Shown: in pieces, positions 51,442 through 64,000 of the stretch
How positions within the stretch are numbered: the first letter of the stretch is position 1
How the letters are laid out: every line of letters begins with the position of its first letter
Assembly (NCBI RefSeq): GCF_016808095.1
Contig: NC_068971.1
Location: 2,542,001 to 2,606,000 of the forward strand
DNA: 64,000 nt
Source of the DNA: Vigna angularis
Taxonomy: Eukaryota; Streptophyta; Magnoliopsida; Fabales; Fabaceae
Direction of reading: 5' to 3'
Notes under the pieces: generated by a model
What the model was told of the DNA's origin: nothing
Databases searched by the model: none
The model's input: only the letters and a program-made list of their open reading frames with translations
Program-made: the position numbers and the translations under genes

Positions 51442-53881
51442 TTAAAAAAAAAGACTTATACAAGTTTAAGGTCTTAGGTTAAAAATAAGATTCACTCTTT
51501 ATAAAAGTTTAGCTTGTGAATTCCACCGCAAAAACTGATGATATAAATGTAGCATGAAATTAGTTAATGATAATCGAAAAATGGTGTTGGGAGAATCTTT
51601 TCTTGGGTTGTGAAATAATCATCTAAATGCGATTTTAGTGGCATAGCATGTGCCTATGTTCATTAAAGGTCAACAATTTTTCATTTCTTCCAAAATTTTA
51701 CACCTTTTAAAGTCCCCCCAAAATCTGTACATGTAGGTTACAAACACCATGTTATTCATAAAGCGTCAAAAATTAAACCTTTATTAATCTTAATACAAGT
51801 TTTCGTTTTAGAATTTCTCTTTATTACACGCAAACAAACCATTTTCTATACTATTTATCACCAAAATACATTATTTTTAATGAAATTATTCACATTTAAA
51901 ATAAATAAGCTTTTTCTTAAAATTCTTCCACAACTTCGGTATATGAAAGTTGGACAAAAGAAAAACAAAACTCACTTAAATATATATACATAATATTTGA
52001 TTTTTATTAAGAGTTTCACTAGCATTACTGTTGAGTTAATTTTTTTAAAAACTATTTCAATTTTTTAACAGTTATATATATATATATATATAATAAATCA
52101 TTAAAGGTGTTAGAACTATTATATTTTATTAATTAATTTATTAAAGTAATTTAAATGATTAAATTATGATTAAAAATATATATCATAAAAGATTTACCGT
52201 GAAATTATTTATAATAGTCAAATTACAATTACTGAAACTTAAAAAAAAAATCAACAAATATGACATAAAGGAGTATGTAGACATATCTATTTCTTTTTTT
52301 TATCTCCATAAGAAGAAAAAATTAAGAGAAATCTAAAACATTTTACATTTAAAAAAATCATATACCCATTTCATCCAAATTCCTTTCCAATAACTAATAC
52401 ATATATGCTTTTGCTTGGTGTTCTATAAATATTAAAGATTACTTAATTAATTAAAAGTTTATTACTCATTAATAATTAATCTGAGTTTAAATCTAACATT
52501 TTCAACTAAGAGTCTCCACATTTGCGATGTAGGAAGCAACCTGCATGTATGCATATAAAGAAAACAAAAAAAAAACAACCTGAATGTATCTTTTTTCAAA
52601 AGAAAATATTTAATTTGTACAAAGCTAATATGCATACACGTACACGACTTTTATCATCTACACGTATCACTATAGTGGGTTTACCGGTGAATATTATTAA
52701 GATATATATACGTAGACATGTACAATATTATGATTTAAAAACGTAATTTTTTTTTTGAATATTTAAAAAATGGAGTGTCCCCAAACACCAAATGAATAAG
52801 ACAATGAACTTGAATGTGATTTGCTCTCGAAATAAGAAGATACATAAATTATAATATGCAACATATGGTAGGTGTCGGTGAATCTGTCTTATAATTAATT
52901 TATACTAGGAGAGGTCCAAACTTCCTAGGTAACTAAAACACAAGTATTCAGAGAGTTTTCATAGTAAGAGGGCAAGATCATAAAAACTACCAATTATAGT
53001 AAGTTTATATATACATATTTGAGTTTAAAACCAATATGCAAATATACAAATACATGACAAATTAGGTGAGTCTTATAATAGGCAATTATAAGTTATAAAT
53101 AAATTATAAATTAGAGTGTTTAATCGATTGAGTTATCTAATGATTTAATTTTATCTAATATGAGTAATTAAATTGAATTGGTATTAATGATTGAGTTAAA
53201 CTTGACCTAACAAAACTAACAAAATTTTTATTATAAGGGTTAAACTATGAGTTTAGTATGATTAATTAGAGATCGATCCAAAAACTCATTTTTATATTTA
53301 TGAACAAATTACTATTTTTTTTTGTCATGCATTGAATTAGTTTAAAAAAACTTGTTATAAGAGTTAAAAGTTGAGTTCAATTTAGTTTAGTATATAAAAT
53401 GCAAAAACACAATTCGGTATTTTCTTAGTGAATTGAATAATGGATTTGTCAAAATCATACCTAATCCAATCTACGACTCTTGTAAACTCAAATATTGCAA
53501 ATATATTGTTATTGTTGTCAATCTAAGTATGAGTCTACATTATATATTGAATAAATGAAAAAATTAAGTACCATAAAAAAGAAGATTTATAAATTCATTG
53601 TTTTAAATTTTTTTATTAAAGGTGATGTTAATGCTTTATGCATGGATATGACTCTTGTTTCATTGGTGTTACATCTTCTCAAATATCTTCTCTCGAAAAA
53701 TTCATCAGTGATACCAAAATCAGATCAGTGTTACTATGGACTTAGACAAGTTTTGAGAGTTAAACATAACGTTAAATTTTTATGTATTAAATTCATGTCT
53801 CATTAGTAGTATTTCAATGATGTTGAAAAACCCATTCATTATTATTTCAAATTAAAATCAATTGATATTGAAGAAACTTAT

Positions 53882-53884
<3 letters not shown>

Positions 53885-53965
<81 letters not shown>
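53885..53965. repeat. (TA)n microsatellite
   Basis: About 80 bp of TA repeats in the AT-rich spacer. Confidence 0.95.
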
Positions 53966-53968
<3 letters not shown>

Positions 53969-55069
53969 CATATTCAAACACCTGAAATAGATAATGTGAA
54001 CTTTTCTAATATTTTAAAATTGATAAGAAAATATTAAATAAAAAATTTATTTTCTTAAAATCTTAGTGTTTTGTTTATTCAAGACGAAGAATTGTGTCGA
54101 AAAAAAAATGAGAAGTATATCATTGATTTGAAAAGAAAGCGACTTTGGTGGTGAGGGCACGGCGTTCTGAAAAAGAGAGCACAAGCATTGTTGGAGGTCA
54201 CGCCCTCGTGCTCTTAAACTTTGCTGTACAACACAAAATCTCATAGTTTAATTAATCTATTCATTGGTTGTTAAATAGGTTTCGCAATTCCATGCACATG
54301 CAAAATCAATCCTAGGCTCTTCATTTTATGCTATCAAAACCTTTTAGGGAGTTATATCACATATATGCTCTTGCATTTCCCATCTTCTTATTAACTCTTT
54401 CTTTGGGACAATCTATTTATCAACAAATTTCAAAGAAACCATTTTCTTTTTCACAAAAAAATTATTTTTTTAGGAATCGATAGTAGATTATCGGTTTTAC
54501 TTAGTGTTTCGATTTCAAGTTTGTGGAATGATATTATTTGTTTTAGAAAAAAATTCATAATTTTATTTTTAAAAATAACTTTAAAATGAAAGAAAAAATA
54601 ACTATTTAACCTGGTTCTAAATAATTTGAAATTATTTAATGTTATAGAAAAGAAAAATTATGTTTGCAAATGTGGTCCTAGGTCTATTCAAGGTGGTATA
54701 AGAGAAGTAGGTGCTTACTTATTAAATAAAGTGTGGAGACACGGTGTACTCGTTTGATGAAAATGGTGATTAAACAATGTGGCTTATAGAACCAACCAAG
54801 GTCAAACATAGCCTATAGGCATATTTGACTACAAAAAGTTATGATTTAGTTCCTCTCTCCAATCTCAGAAGAATATCTGCGATTATGCATATCATTGTGT
54901 ACTACAACTTAAGGTAAAAAAACAAACATATAAATAGCTAATTCCATTTTTTTTATAGGAAACTACTCTATATAGGAATCCTTTCAATGACTCAAGGTTC
55001 TCATGAATAAGTTCACATAAAAAGCGATTTTGTGCATGGTCATTTGCGTCTATTCGGGAGAGTCAATGT

Positions 55070-55217
55070 ATATGAGTATTTAGACGTTGGACCCTTTCAT
55101 AACCGACGTCTAAATAGTTGTTTGATTTATGAAAAATGTCACCAATTATTTTTTACGTTGAATATTCGAGGATCAGACGTCTAAAATGTGACGTTAAAGG
55201 CCTTTTTTGCACTAGTG
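55070..55217. mobile_element. CACTA-type transposon end (fragment)
   Basis: The sequence ends ...AAAGGCCTTTTTTGCACTAGTG; read on the minus strand this starts CACTAGTGCAAAAAAGGCC, the form of a CACTA/En-Spm terminal repeat. Several ACGTCTAAA/GACGTC subterminal-type motifs lie just inside (about 55080-55195). No matching opposite end was found in the flanking sequence, so this is a truncated or solo end. Confidence 0.5.
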
Positions 55218-56115
55218 ATAAAAATTAATATATTATGTTATATTTGTTCTTATTCGGAAGAAGAGTGACTATATTGAGATGAAAAAGATGACATTTCCTA
55301 TTAATAGAGTTTGTAATTCTAAAGATTAATTAATTACCGTTGTCAAAGAAGACAAGAGAAAATTCACATGTAAAAAGTTGTTGGATGCACAAGTTAATGA
55401 TAATATAAAAGTAAATAAGAGAATTAAGTAAGTATTTCGTTTAGATTCAATTATAGGTTTTTGGACCTTAAATGAAATATTTCAAAATGATATATTAATT
55501 ACAACTTACTAATATTTCTTAATCAATTATACATATGTAGATACATTAATATTAATGCATTGTTTAATTATTCATGATGCAATATAACACGATATACTTA
55601 GACAATATGATACTTACATTAGTGTTAATGCTTTTTACATTATAAAGCTTCATATTTTTTTTATTATTACATCCCTACTTTATTTGATTTCACATTTTTC
55701 TCTTTATAATTTTTATGTATATTTCTTTTTATATAAATAACATCAACCTATTTTTGCAAAAAAAAAAATCACATTACTAAGAAAGACTAAACTATAATGA
55801 CTGAGCTTTTATTACTATCAGTATTTCTCTAGCTCAAGATTATGAGTAACACCCTTTTATTTAATAATAACTTATTACTACTTTACAAAAACAAACTTAC
55901 TGTAATTGATTGCACTTGTATTAATTTATTAGTACGATTTTCAGTTTTCCTATGTTTTTGACACTTCGAGGAATAATATAATATGAAAAGAACAGGAGTC
56001 GGAACCCTAGCTTTGACTTGGTCTGAACTTTGGACAGTGTATAAATCCCATGTTGCACTAGTTAAGTTTTCTCTCTTTCAGCAGTTGTTCAAAGAGAAAG
56101 AAAAAACACAAACTC
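55218..56115. promoter_or_regulatory. Upstream region of the RGF-like gene
   Basis: AT-rich. A TATA box TATAAAT at 56040-56046 lies about 70 bp before the start codon, followed by a short CT-rich leader with TTTTCTCTCTTTC. Confidence 0.5.
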
Positions 56116-56719
56116 ATGAAAAGAAGAAACACTCAGATGAAGATCACCGTGCTCTCAACAGTTTTACTAGGATGTCTCTTGGTCATGAATGTCCAAGGGG
56201 ATTCTTCACCAGGTAAATTAATATTTAGCATTCATTAATTTAATCAGTTTCCAGAATTTAAAGATTGTATGATCTGATATTGCCACTGCAGGTAAGATAG
56301 AGAACAAAAACAAGCTTGGAGATGCTGCTCAAGAGGTATATATCAATTTCTCAAACTATATCTTACTGTGTTGTTTCATCTTACTGATTGATTTTATCAT
56401 CCTATACAAATGATGATGTGTTGTGGAATGAATGATTCAGGAAGCATTTGTGAGAAGTGGAGCTGGTCACGTGAGGAAGATTGGAGGAAAGAAATTCAGC
56501 AGAAAGGAGGTGAAATATGTTGCAGATGGAGAGACTTCAAAGATTTCAGGTGCAACCTATTCTGATGGAATATGTGACTTTGAAAGGGAGGGAGATGATA
56601 AAATAGTAAAATGTAAAAGGAGGAAAAGTGTTAAACCAAGAAAGCTGAAAAGGGATGATTTTGTTGCTTTCACTGTTGATTATCAGGGACCCAGGCACCA
56701 TCTTCCAAAACATAACTGA
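56116..56719 (+). CDS. RGF/GLV/CLEL peptide precursor
   Basis: Three exons, 56116-56212, 56292-56335 and 56441-56719, all GT-AG and in phase, give 139 residues. Exon 1 encodes a signal peptide (MKITVLSTVLLGCLLVMNVQ). The middle is a variable Lys-rich region. The last 13 residues, DYQGPRHHLPKHN, match the root meristem growth factor/GOLVEN pattern: Asp-Tyr for tyrosine sulfation by TPST, then Pro, His and a His-Asn terminus. The mature peptide should be cut from a basic region (KPRKLKRDDF precedes it) and act as an apoplastic ligand for RGI/RGFR receptor kinases, which control PLETHORA levels, root meristem size or gravitropism in Arabidopsis. One oddity: Leu replaces the usual first Pro of the HPP core. 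The stop falls directly after Asn, as in the family. Confidence 0.88.
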
Positions 56720-57033
56720 GTGAAAGAAAAGCATTGAAATCCCTTTCTGACTTGTGAGTCTAGATATAGCATCACTAATCTCAGAGTGCAAAACTTGCTT
56801 TCTAGATTTCATGTACATATATATATGTTACAATTTCTCTGAATAAATATGCAGCAATTTCCTAATCTTTGAACTCCAACACACCCTTTTGTTTTTCTCC
56901 TTGATGAAAATTGTAATTGTTTATGCTAACACCTTTTATTCTTCTGTCCACTCATATATCATAGTGTGTTATTTAACATTTACCAAAGAAATTATACTTA
57001 TGGTTTCTCATATCGTTTTGTTCCATTCTGCAG

Positions 57034-57603
57034 GTAACGATAACCATGGTTTGAAGCCTTCTGGATCATACCAAAACAATGAGGCTCAGGTTCTACTCAC
57101 TGATACTATATATTGGCTAAAATTTCTGTTTCAATAAGTACAGTTTATAAACTAAGTATTTCTTTACAATAAATTAAACCTGTTGCTTTTAAAACCATTG
57201 GAAATAAAGAGACTATACATTATGCATGCAAAACACATTAACCAAGTTAACTTTCATAATGGGTCGATCTTTAGCTATATTTTATACAGATTAAGTTGAT
57301 ATATACTTAATATTCATGCAGAAGTTTGTGATAATGGAGCCAAAACAATATTTGAAATCCACCAAATTTGTTATCCGAAGAAGTATATTTACCAACACGA
57401 ACTTGAAGTCATGTTCACCAGATTGCAATTCTGTGTCACCTAAACAAGGAATTTCTGAAGAAGCGGCAAAAAGTAGTGCGCAAAAAGACGAGACACAGAG
57501 ATTTGCTGAGGCTGCAAAAGAGATTGCAAGCCTGATATATAAGGATTATAGGGGAAAACCAAGTCACAGGCCACCCATCAATAACCAAGAGCCTAGAAAT
57601 TGA
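57034..57603 (+). CDS. Second RGF/GLV-like peptide exons without own signal-peptide exon
   Basis: Exons 57034-57089 and 57322-57603, bounded by good splice acceptors (TTCCATTCTGCAG; TTCATGCAG). The last ends with DYRGKPSHRPPINN plus a five-residue tail (QEPRN), which resembles the RGF/GLV pattern of Asp-Tyr followed by a His-x-Pro-Pro-x-x-Asn core, though one residue longer. No ATG-containing signal-peptide exon is visible between 56720 and 57033. Joining exon 56116-56212 to these exons keeps phase 1 then phase 0 and gives a 144-residue secreted precursor. They may therefore be alternative 3' exons of the gene at 56116, or a tandem duplicate that lost its first exon. The donor after 57089 (GTTCTA) is weak. 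Confidence 0.6.
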
Positions 57604-58235
57604 GATTAGGAGTAATGACATGAATATATATATATCTTGGTTCACAGATTTTGCACCAAGTTGTTGTGTTAATTAGCAGCTACCTGGTATAATGGCCTAG
57701 ATATATATGTATGATATAGGTTTTTGCTTTATATTATAGTTTTTGATGCGGCAGAAAGGTATGAAAAACATAGGACTTATAACAAATATAGTTGTTCGTT
57801 AATTTCAGTTCATACTAAAAATAGGTATGTGTAGCATGCAGTTGGAGAATGTTGTAATTAAGTGAATCTTTATGAATGTGAATTATGTCTTTGAAGTCAA
57901 AAGTAGACCATAGATTTTCAGGGACATATCTGACAATGGGTATTCAACTTTATCTACTTAAGTATGAAACAATACGAATTTTATCTCTAAAATTAGTAAA
58001 CACAAGAATAATTTTTTTAATAAACAGCTATTAAAATTTTAAGATTAATTTTTTAATAAAATATTATATAGTATTTTAAGTATATCATGGTTTCACAAAC
58101 TATATGCGTCTATATGATAAAATTTATATAACACAATTTTGTTATATCATTTGATATAAAATGTCTAGTAATACATTTTTTTAAAATTTTTACTTTTTGT
58201 TATTTATTATATTTTTAAAGTGAAATCTAGCTTAC

Positions 58236-58305
<70 letters not shown>

Positions 58306-60194
58306 TTGAAAGGATGATGTTAATAAAATCAATGTTTTTTCAGTGAGTAAAATATATTTAAATTTAGGTATAACATGTCAAAATCTAAATTATTTTGAAA
58401 TTAACAAAATTTTGTCAAGTGATTAATTAAGATTTTGATATATAACATTCTCAAATTTATATAAATATTAATTTAATAGAATGAATAATTGATTCTTTTT
58501 AAAAAGATAAAATTTGAATTAACTATTTCTTAAATGTTTTAATAAAAATCTAATTAAATAAGAAAAAATATATAAAGACTCAAATAAACTAAAAATTTAA
58601 ATATAAGAATCAAAATTACTAATTAAATCCAAATAAATTTATAATCTATGATAACACAGAAAATTAAAATAGCTAACTGATAAAAACGTTATGGAAAAGT
58701 TACGAAATTATCATCTTTGAGCAAGTTACTTTTCTTTATTTTTTTTTCAAGAAAACTTTATAGAACTAAGAAAATTGTGATTGGCCACAGAGCGTAAAGG
58801 CTTTTTTTATTAATTGTAATTTAATGGTATTTTTAAAAATAAAATCACTGCTTTCTTTGACTTTTTTTTAATGAGTTTAAATATGTTGAAAATTAAAAAA
58901 ATATTTAAAACAAAATAACTAAAGAAAAAAAAACAAGATGCGATGCCGGCAAAAGGAGGCATAAAGATTGAACACTTCACTTACATAAGCGGGTCCCACA
59001 ACAAATCAAATCTAATAATAATTAACAAATTTATCATCCTAAAATGATTAAAAATAAAGCTTAATATTTTATATATAAAATACAAAGCATGAAGACAATA
59101 TAAATAGATTGAATTCTATTTTTTAATAGTATTGTCAACTTATTGAAAGTTTAAACTTACAAAAAGTACTTTTTAATATTAATATAATCTGATATTATGG
59201 AGAGATAATAATGTTTGTATAATACATATGTCAAGTTTTTATCTTAATTCTATGTATATGCTTGAAAAATGTATAAAAAAATTATTTGTACTTTAAAGAA
59301 ATAATTACCAATTTGAAATTTAAAAAAAATGTAAGTTATGACTGTTCTTGTTTGGTAGTACTTACTTTACATACTGATGGACTTAGTCAATTATTGAAAT
59401 GCATTTTTTTAGTTTAATGGTGATTGATGGTACAGTTAAAAATTGTTATACATTCTTTTTGGTGTACTTTGTAAGGTAGTTGTAATCAAATTGATAAATT
59501 TGCTATTTAGGTGAATTTAGGACTAAATGTAATTAATTAATTAATGTGTAATTTATGTTTGTTTTTTAAGTAGAAGATGTATTATTTGATTTTTTTTTAA
59601 AAGAATAAAAATGGTAATAAATTAAAAATTTAAATATGATTTTGGTATTTTAAATTTTAGTAAAATTGTTTAAAACTTTAATCAAATTTATTCCTTAAAT
59701 TTTAAAAGATATAAATTTGATAATTTTATTTAAAGTTTTTAAAGTTTATTTAATGTTTCAAATATACTTTAAAATAATATTTATATTATTTATATTATTT
59801 GATATATTTTATTTCTAAAATAATATGTTTAAAATTTTAAATAAATTTAATAAAATCAGATTAAAATAATTAAATTTACATAATTTTAAAATACAAAATT
59901 AAAATAATTCAAAATTTTAAAACAAAATTAATTTCAATTTTTAAATTAAGAAAAAAAAAACATATTTAATCGTTAAGTTATATGATAAAGAAATAAAGTA
60001 AAAAAAAATATCAAACATGTGCATTATGTTCATATATCATTATCCATCTTTATTACAATGTAAAGGGAGATATTTTCTTACAGAATTAAAGGTGAATGAG
60101 GAAATTACTAAAATGGATACACAATTAGGATTAAAATACTAAAAAAATTGAAGAGATGTAATAACATACGAATAGCAATTGGCCTATTAATGAC
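57604..60194. other. AT-rich intergenic region
   Basis: No gene seen. Contains a (TA)n-(CA)n microsatellite at 58242-58304. Confidence 0.55.
58242..58304. repeat. (TA)n-(CA)n microsatellite
   Basis: About 50 bp of TA repeats followed by about 12 bp of CA repeats. Confidence 0.95.
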
Positions 60195-60869
60195 TTGGCC
60201 TTGTTTTTTTTAATGAAGATGAAAGACGCAGTCCTTGTGTTTGAAGAAAGACCCACCAAATTAATCCGCGTTTTCTCTTTTTGTTTCTTTCCTCTTGAAA
60301 GCATGAAGAAGTCTCCAACTCAGACCTGTTCATCTACCTTTTCCAGTTTCAATTTCCATTTTCACCTTCTTTCTCTCTTCTTCATCTCGCCACCTCATTC
60401 TTATTAAGCGCAACTACCACAATGGAAGCAGTATTTCGGAATCAAGGTTCTTTCTGTCCTGATTTTGCTGTCTGGTTTAGGAAAAAAAAGCTTTTTTTTT
60501 TCTGTTGTTGAATTTGGGTCGGTGAGTTTTGAGTTTAATGGATGATGATGGGTTTGCTTGGTGGATGGTTTTATTTCCAATGTTTATGAGAGTAAAGTGA
60601 GTTATTATTGGGACACCAACTTTAAAGTGGTAAATTATTGAGTCTTTTGGCATGTTAGTAGTTGTTGAATAGTTAAAGCTTTTCTTATTGTATGTTGATT
60701 TGTATTTTTGCTTAGACTCGTCTTCAAAGTTGGTTGTGGATAAAGTGCTGAATCGGTGTCTGTTCTAGCTGGATAAAGTAATGAATTAGCTTATTGTGGC
60801 AGTGGACCTCTGTAGTGCTGGTCTCATGCAAGATGATTGAGAATTTTGAATATCAAGAGAGGTCAAGGG
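60195..60869 (+). promoter_or_regulatory. Probable promoter and 5' leader of the CRLK-like gene
   Basis: CT-rich stretches (60260-60410) look like a plant 5' leader. Short upstream ATGs, for example at 60422, open short frames. The leader may be spliced, but no intron boundary is certain. Confidence 0.4.
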
Positions 60870-63645
60870 ATGGTTGATCAAGGTGATTTAGTTGTCATCT
60901 GTGTCTCTATTGGAGTGGCCCTTGGGATTTTGATAGCTTGCTTGGTGTATTTTTGCACAAGGTGGTACAATAAGCGAACTCATCTTAGCCGATCTGCGAA
61001 TGAGCCTAGTTTAACAGCTATCCCTATACGAACAAATGGATTAGGAACGAGCACTGACTTCAGTGCTTCACTCACCAGTTCCATAGCCACTTATAGGTCA
61101 CCAAATCCTCCAAAAAAATCACATCCAGCTGGGCGGAATCATCAGAATAAAGATGGCTTTGCTTCTGTATCAGGCATTCTGAAGTACTCGTACAAGTAAG
61201 TACATATATATCTTCAACATTAGATGTCTCTTTCTTCCAAAATGTTTTTGTTTTTGTATAACTACCAGACATGTAAACCTTCATTAGAAAAGTGTTGATA
61301 CTTGGTTTGTGAAATCAGGAGAAATTTTATTTGCATTGCTTTCTTGTTTGGAAGAAAAAGGAGAAAATGGCTCTTGGAATTGTTTTGATAAAAAATGCAT
61401 CCAGGGACATTTTGCAATGGCCTAACTGAAATTTTGTATTTTCTAGGGAAATTCAGAAGGCCACACAAAATTTCACAAGTATTTTGGGAGAAGGGTCATT
61501 TGGCACAGTTTATAAAGCCGTGATGCCTACAGGAGAGGTGGTAGCTGTGAAGATGCTTGCACCCAATTCCAAACAAGGGGAGAAAGAATTTCTAACGGAG
61601 GTATATGCTGATCAATTTTTTTATGGGTTATGAAAAAGGTCTATGACCTTGTGTTGAGAGGGGGGCTGCTGGGTTGTAGGCAAAGCTGCTTGGCTGAGAT
61701 TTGATCCTAGGATTTGGGCCTAATTGCAAATAACTATTTTAGTACTAGGTGTTCTTACCTGAAAGAGCAGGAGTTGGACCAACAAAACCAGCTCCGGCAC
61801 TGTCACAGGCCAAGGTCCACCTGGCCTGCCAGTTGTACTGCTCGGCTAACTCTGGTTTGCCGTGACAGAGTAGTGCACAAGGTTGTGGGATGCAGAACTT
61901 TTTCCTTTATTTTGAATCTTCCCAGTGATTTATTTAATATTGGAAAAGGATTTAATAGTATATTTTCCTCGCTCTTTTCTTTGTTTCCTTATGGGCATCA
62001 TTTACATAATCAATATGATGAAAATTCAAAGGAACCATTCAGATAATGGGATAATGTCCATGTTTGCTTTGATTACCTTATAGGCTTGTAGATTAAATTA
62101 TTTTGTTCTTCGTTGTTTAAGAGTATCTTCAATTCAGTAGGATCTTAAATTTGAGATTATGATCTTATAAGAAGTTTTTATTGGAGCAAGTTGGTGCGGC
62201 ATAGTGTAGGTCCTAAAATTAACAATTTGGTCTTACATTAAACCCTTAATAAAAACCTATATTTCAATGACAACAACTATGTTGAAAATGCCATTTTCAA
62301 CATTTCAATAATTTTGTAAGTTGTAAAATTTGAAGCACAAATAAAAAATTAGAAAAATGTGGGTTCTTATAAGTGTTGATAATATGCTTTTGATATATTT
62401 TTATTTAAATTATTTTTTAGTAAGTATTTAAGTTATTTTTTGAGATATCTTTTACATAAATATAAAATTTATTTAATTATTATTTAGAATTAGGAAGGTA
62501 AGATTGAGATATTGTTAATATTTGATCTTTTCTTTACATTTTGCTCTTTGTATATAGAGTACATGAATGAAATAAATTACAAGCTACTCTGTATAACATA
62601 TCTATTATATTTCCAAAATCCCAACAATAAGACCTCACCATTGAATCAAAATTTATAAAAATATAGTGAGTTGCTTATAAATGATGTGATAGGATAGGAA
62701 CATTTAAAGTAGAATAAGACCCATTTGAGTTTTTTTTTTTTGTAAAATCCTTCACTGTAGATGTTCTTAGTCAATTGTGGTGTCTTCACACGGAAACTCT
62801 AGTGTTTTGAGGTGTTTGATTTGAAACAATTTGGAATATACATTAAAGAACCTGAAAAATTGTTTGAGTTTGTATTTGAATTGTGCAGTATGGTCATCAT
62901 CATTGATACATAAAATCCTGCTAAGGCAAAATAAGTTCCTTATCTGCCAGGTGCAATAATTAATTTTAAATGGTGGCTATGTCCATGCATTTCCACTGGA
63001 TTTCACTTTAATTGTATTGGTTCTTGTTTGAGCAACTCCAATTATTGCTCCATGAAGTAACACTAATTACGGCTCACCAATTTAGCCAGTCAATGATTTT
63101 TAATGTGATGTTGATCCAGGTGCTTCTGCTAGGAAGACTGCATCATCGGAATCTTGTAAATTTGTTAGGGTACTGCGTAGATAAAGGACAGCTTATGCTT
63201 GTTTACGAGTTCATGAGTAATGGAAGTTTAGAAAACCTTTTATACGGTAAACAGAAGATTTTCCATGATCCTCTTACTTTCTTTTACATGTTTTTCGTAG
63301 TCTACAATTATTACTAAATGTAACGTAGTTTTCACATTTTCCCTTTATCAAGAACAGCGGAGGAATTTTTATTTTTATTTTAACTCTGTTGAGAATGGTT
63401 GTTGTGCATGCATGTAGATGAAGAAAAAGAATTGAGTTGGGATGAAAGGCTGCAAATTGCTGTTGATATTTCGCACGGAATAGAATACCTTCATGAAGGG
63501 GTATGTTTAACATTATATTTTCTCTTATTCTGTATGAAAATGTCTTTGGTTAATATGAATATCTATGGAACAGGCAGTACCACATGTCGTACATCGAGAT
63601 CTGAAATCTGCTAATATTCTGCTAGATCACTCAATGAGAGCTAAG
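60870..63645 (+). CDS. CRLK1-like receptor-like Ser/Thr kinase (5' part)
   Basis: Five in-phase exons are visible: 60870-61195, 61447-61600, 63120-63246, 63418-63500 and 63574-63645. The N-terminus has a short outer part and a transmembrane segment ([20 protein letters not shown]) followed by the basic TRWYNKR. Kinase motifs follow: the Gly loop GEGSFGTVY, the catalytic Lys in [35 protein letters not shown] and the catalytic loop [14 protein letters not shown]. The layout matches the calcium/calmodulin-regulated receptor-like kinases CRLK1/2, which in Arabidopsis act in cold signalling upstream of MEKK1. Calmodulin binding cannot be judged here. The gene runs off the right edge: no DFG exon lies in 63646-64000. 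The intron 61601-63119 is large but contains no evident gene. Confidence 0.9.
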
Positions 63646-64000
63646 GTAAGCTAGCTCCTGCTATTGCTTTTTGATGGTTTTATTCATTTTCTCATGTTAT
63701 GATATGATACCAACTAAAATGTTGTAATCATTTCCAGGTAGTGTGGTTTATAAGAAATATATGTAAATTAAGCATGATCAGGGAAGTTTCAAAAGGACTG
63801 GTCTAGAAACTGTCAGTGACATCTTTTCAAATTGTTGCTGAATATTATCTGCTAAATTTGTGTCTGCATTCGGCAACCAAATGTAGTTTGTTAAACCATT
63901 TGGTGTTCATTGATGAGTTGCTGGAGGTATTTTACTGTTAGTGTGTTTAGGTTAAGGATTGATGTGAGGAATAGCTGAAGGCATTCAAAACTTACTCCAA
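63646..64000 (+). other. Start of a CRLK-like intron to the window edge
   Basis: Starts GTAAGC after the [10 protein letters not shown] exon. No kinase exon is seen before the window ends. Confidence 0.6.

Larger units (their letters stand above)
48725..55190. other. Long AT-rich intergenic region
   Basis: No credible gene on either strand. It contains microsatellites (50079-50160, 51403-51433, 53885-53965). About 50400-51300 is somewhat less AT-rich but encodes nothing recognisable. Short frames at 50275-50595, 52522-52746, 53555-53806 and 54047-54244 lack motifs and have AT-driven composition. Confidence 0.5.

Noticed and set aside
56889..57137. 82-codon frame as the first exon of the second RGF-like gene
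   Set aside because: It runs across a clear splice acceptor at 57032-57033, and its N-terminus is AT-rich and not signal-peptide-like in context.
60195..60407. 70-codon frame upstream of the CRLK-like gene
   Set aside because: CT-rich leader sequence; does not connect in frame to the kinase and shows no motif.

Overview
The window is nuclear DNA of a flowering plant. Genes are split by canonical GT-AG introns, the spacers are very AT-rich with long (TA)n microsatellites, and several classes of plant LTR retrotransposon and DNA transposon are present. The gene families and repeat style fit a legume, probably Phaseoleae (bean or cowpea group). That placement is an inference, because nothing was searched.

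Layout. 1-4710 is a tandem array (period about 3.11 kb) of a gag-only, Sirevirus-like Ty1/copia element. 6327-6889 is a Mutator-type foldback element with a 9-bp target duplication. 7528-11307 is a non-coding LTR element (TSD GTTTA) built mostly of tandem repeats, and 11877-13028 is an inverted solo LTR of the same family (TSD GTACT). 13398-15319 is a TPD1-like secreted protein gene whose intron carries two (TA)n tracts. 18931-22085 holds two tandem ubiquitin-eS31 (S27a) fusion genes on the minus strand with identical proteins. About 22.7-24.5 kb is a decayed MULE transposase gene, followed by an orphan inverted copy of the ubiquitin-eS31 promoter. 26999-32971 is a decayed minus-strand Ty1/copia element with a 1.38-kb TRIM-like element nested in its 5' LTR. 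33690-37291 is a six-exon ABHD17-like alpha/beta hydrolase (minus). 42543-43859 is a single-exon F-box gene. 46124-48719 is a 2.6-kb solo LTR (TSD TATAA). 48.7-56.1 kb is mostly AT-rich spacer with one CACTA-type end. 56116-57603 encodes one, probably two, RGF/GLV/CLEL sulfated-peptide precursors. 60870-63645 is the 5' part of a CRLK1-like receptor kinase gene that runs off the window.

The host genes do not form a pathway. Two concern peptide or receptor signalling (TPD1-like and RGF-like ligands, CRLK-like kinase), one translation (ubiquitin-eS31), one protein turnover (F-box) and one lipid or acyl hydrolysis (ABHD17-like). The most unusual structure is the RGF locus: a single signal-peptide exon precedes two phase-compatible sets of peptide-coding exons. 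The transposons are informative because many have readable ends and target duplications. Exon boundaries were worked out by hand from splice consensus, reading frame and family motifs.
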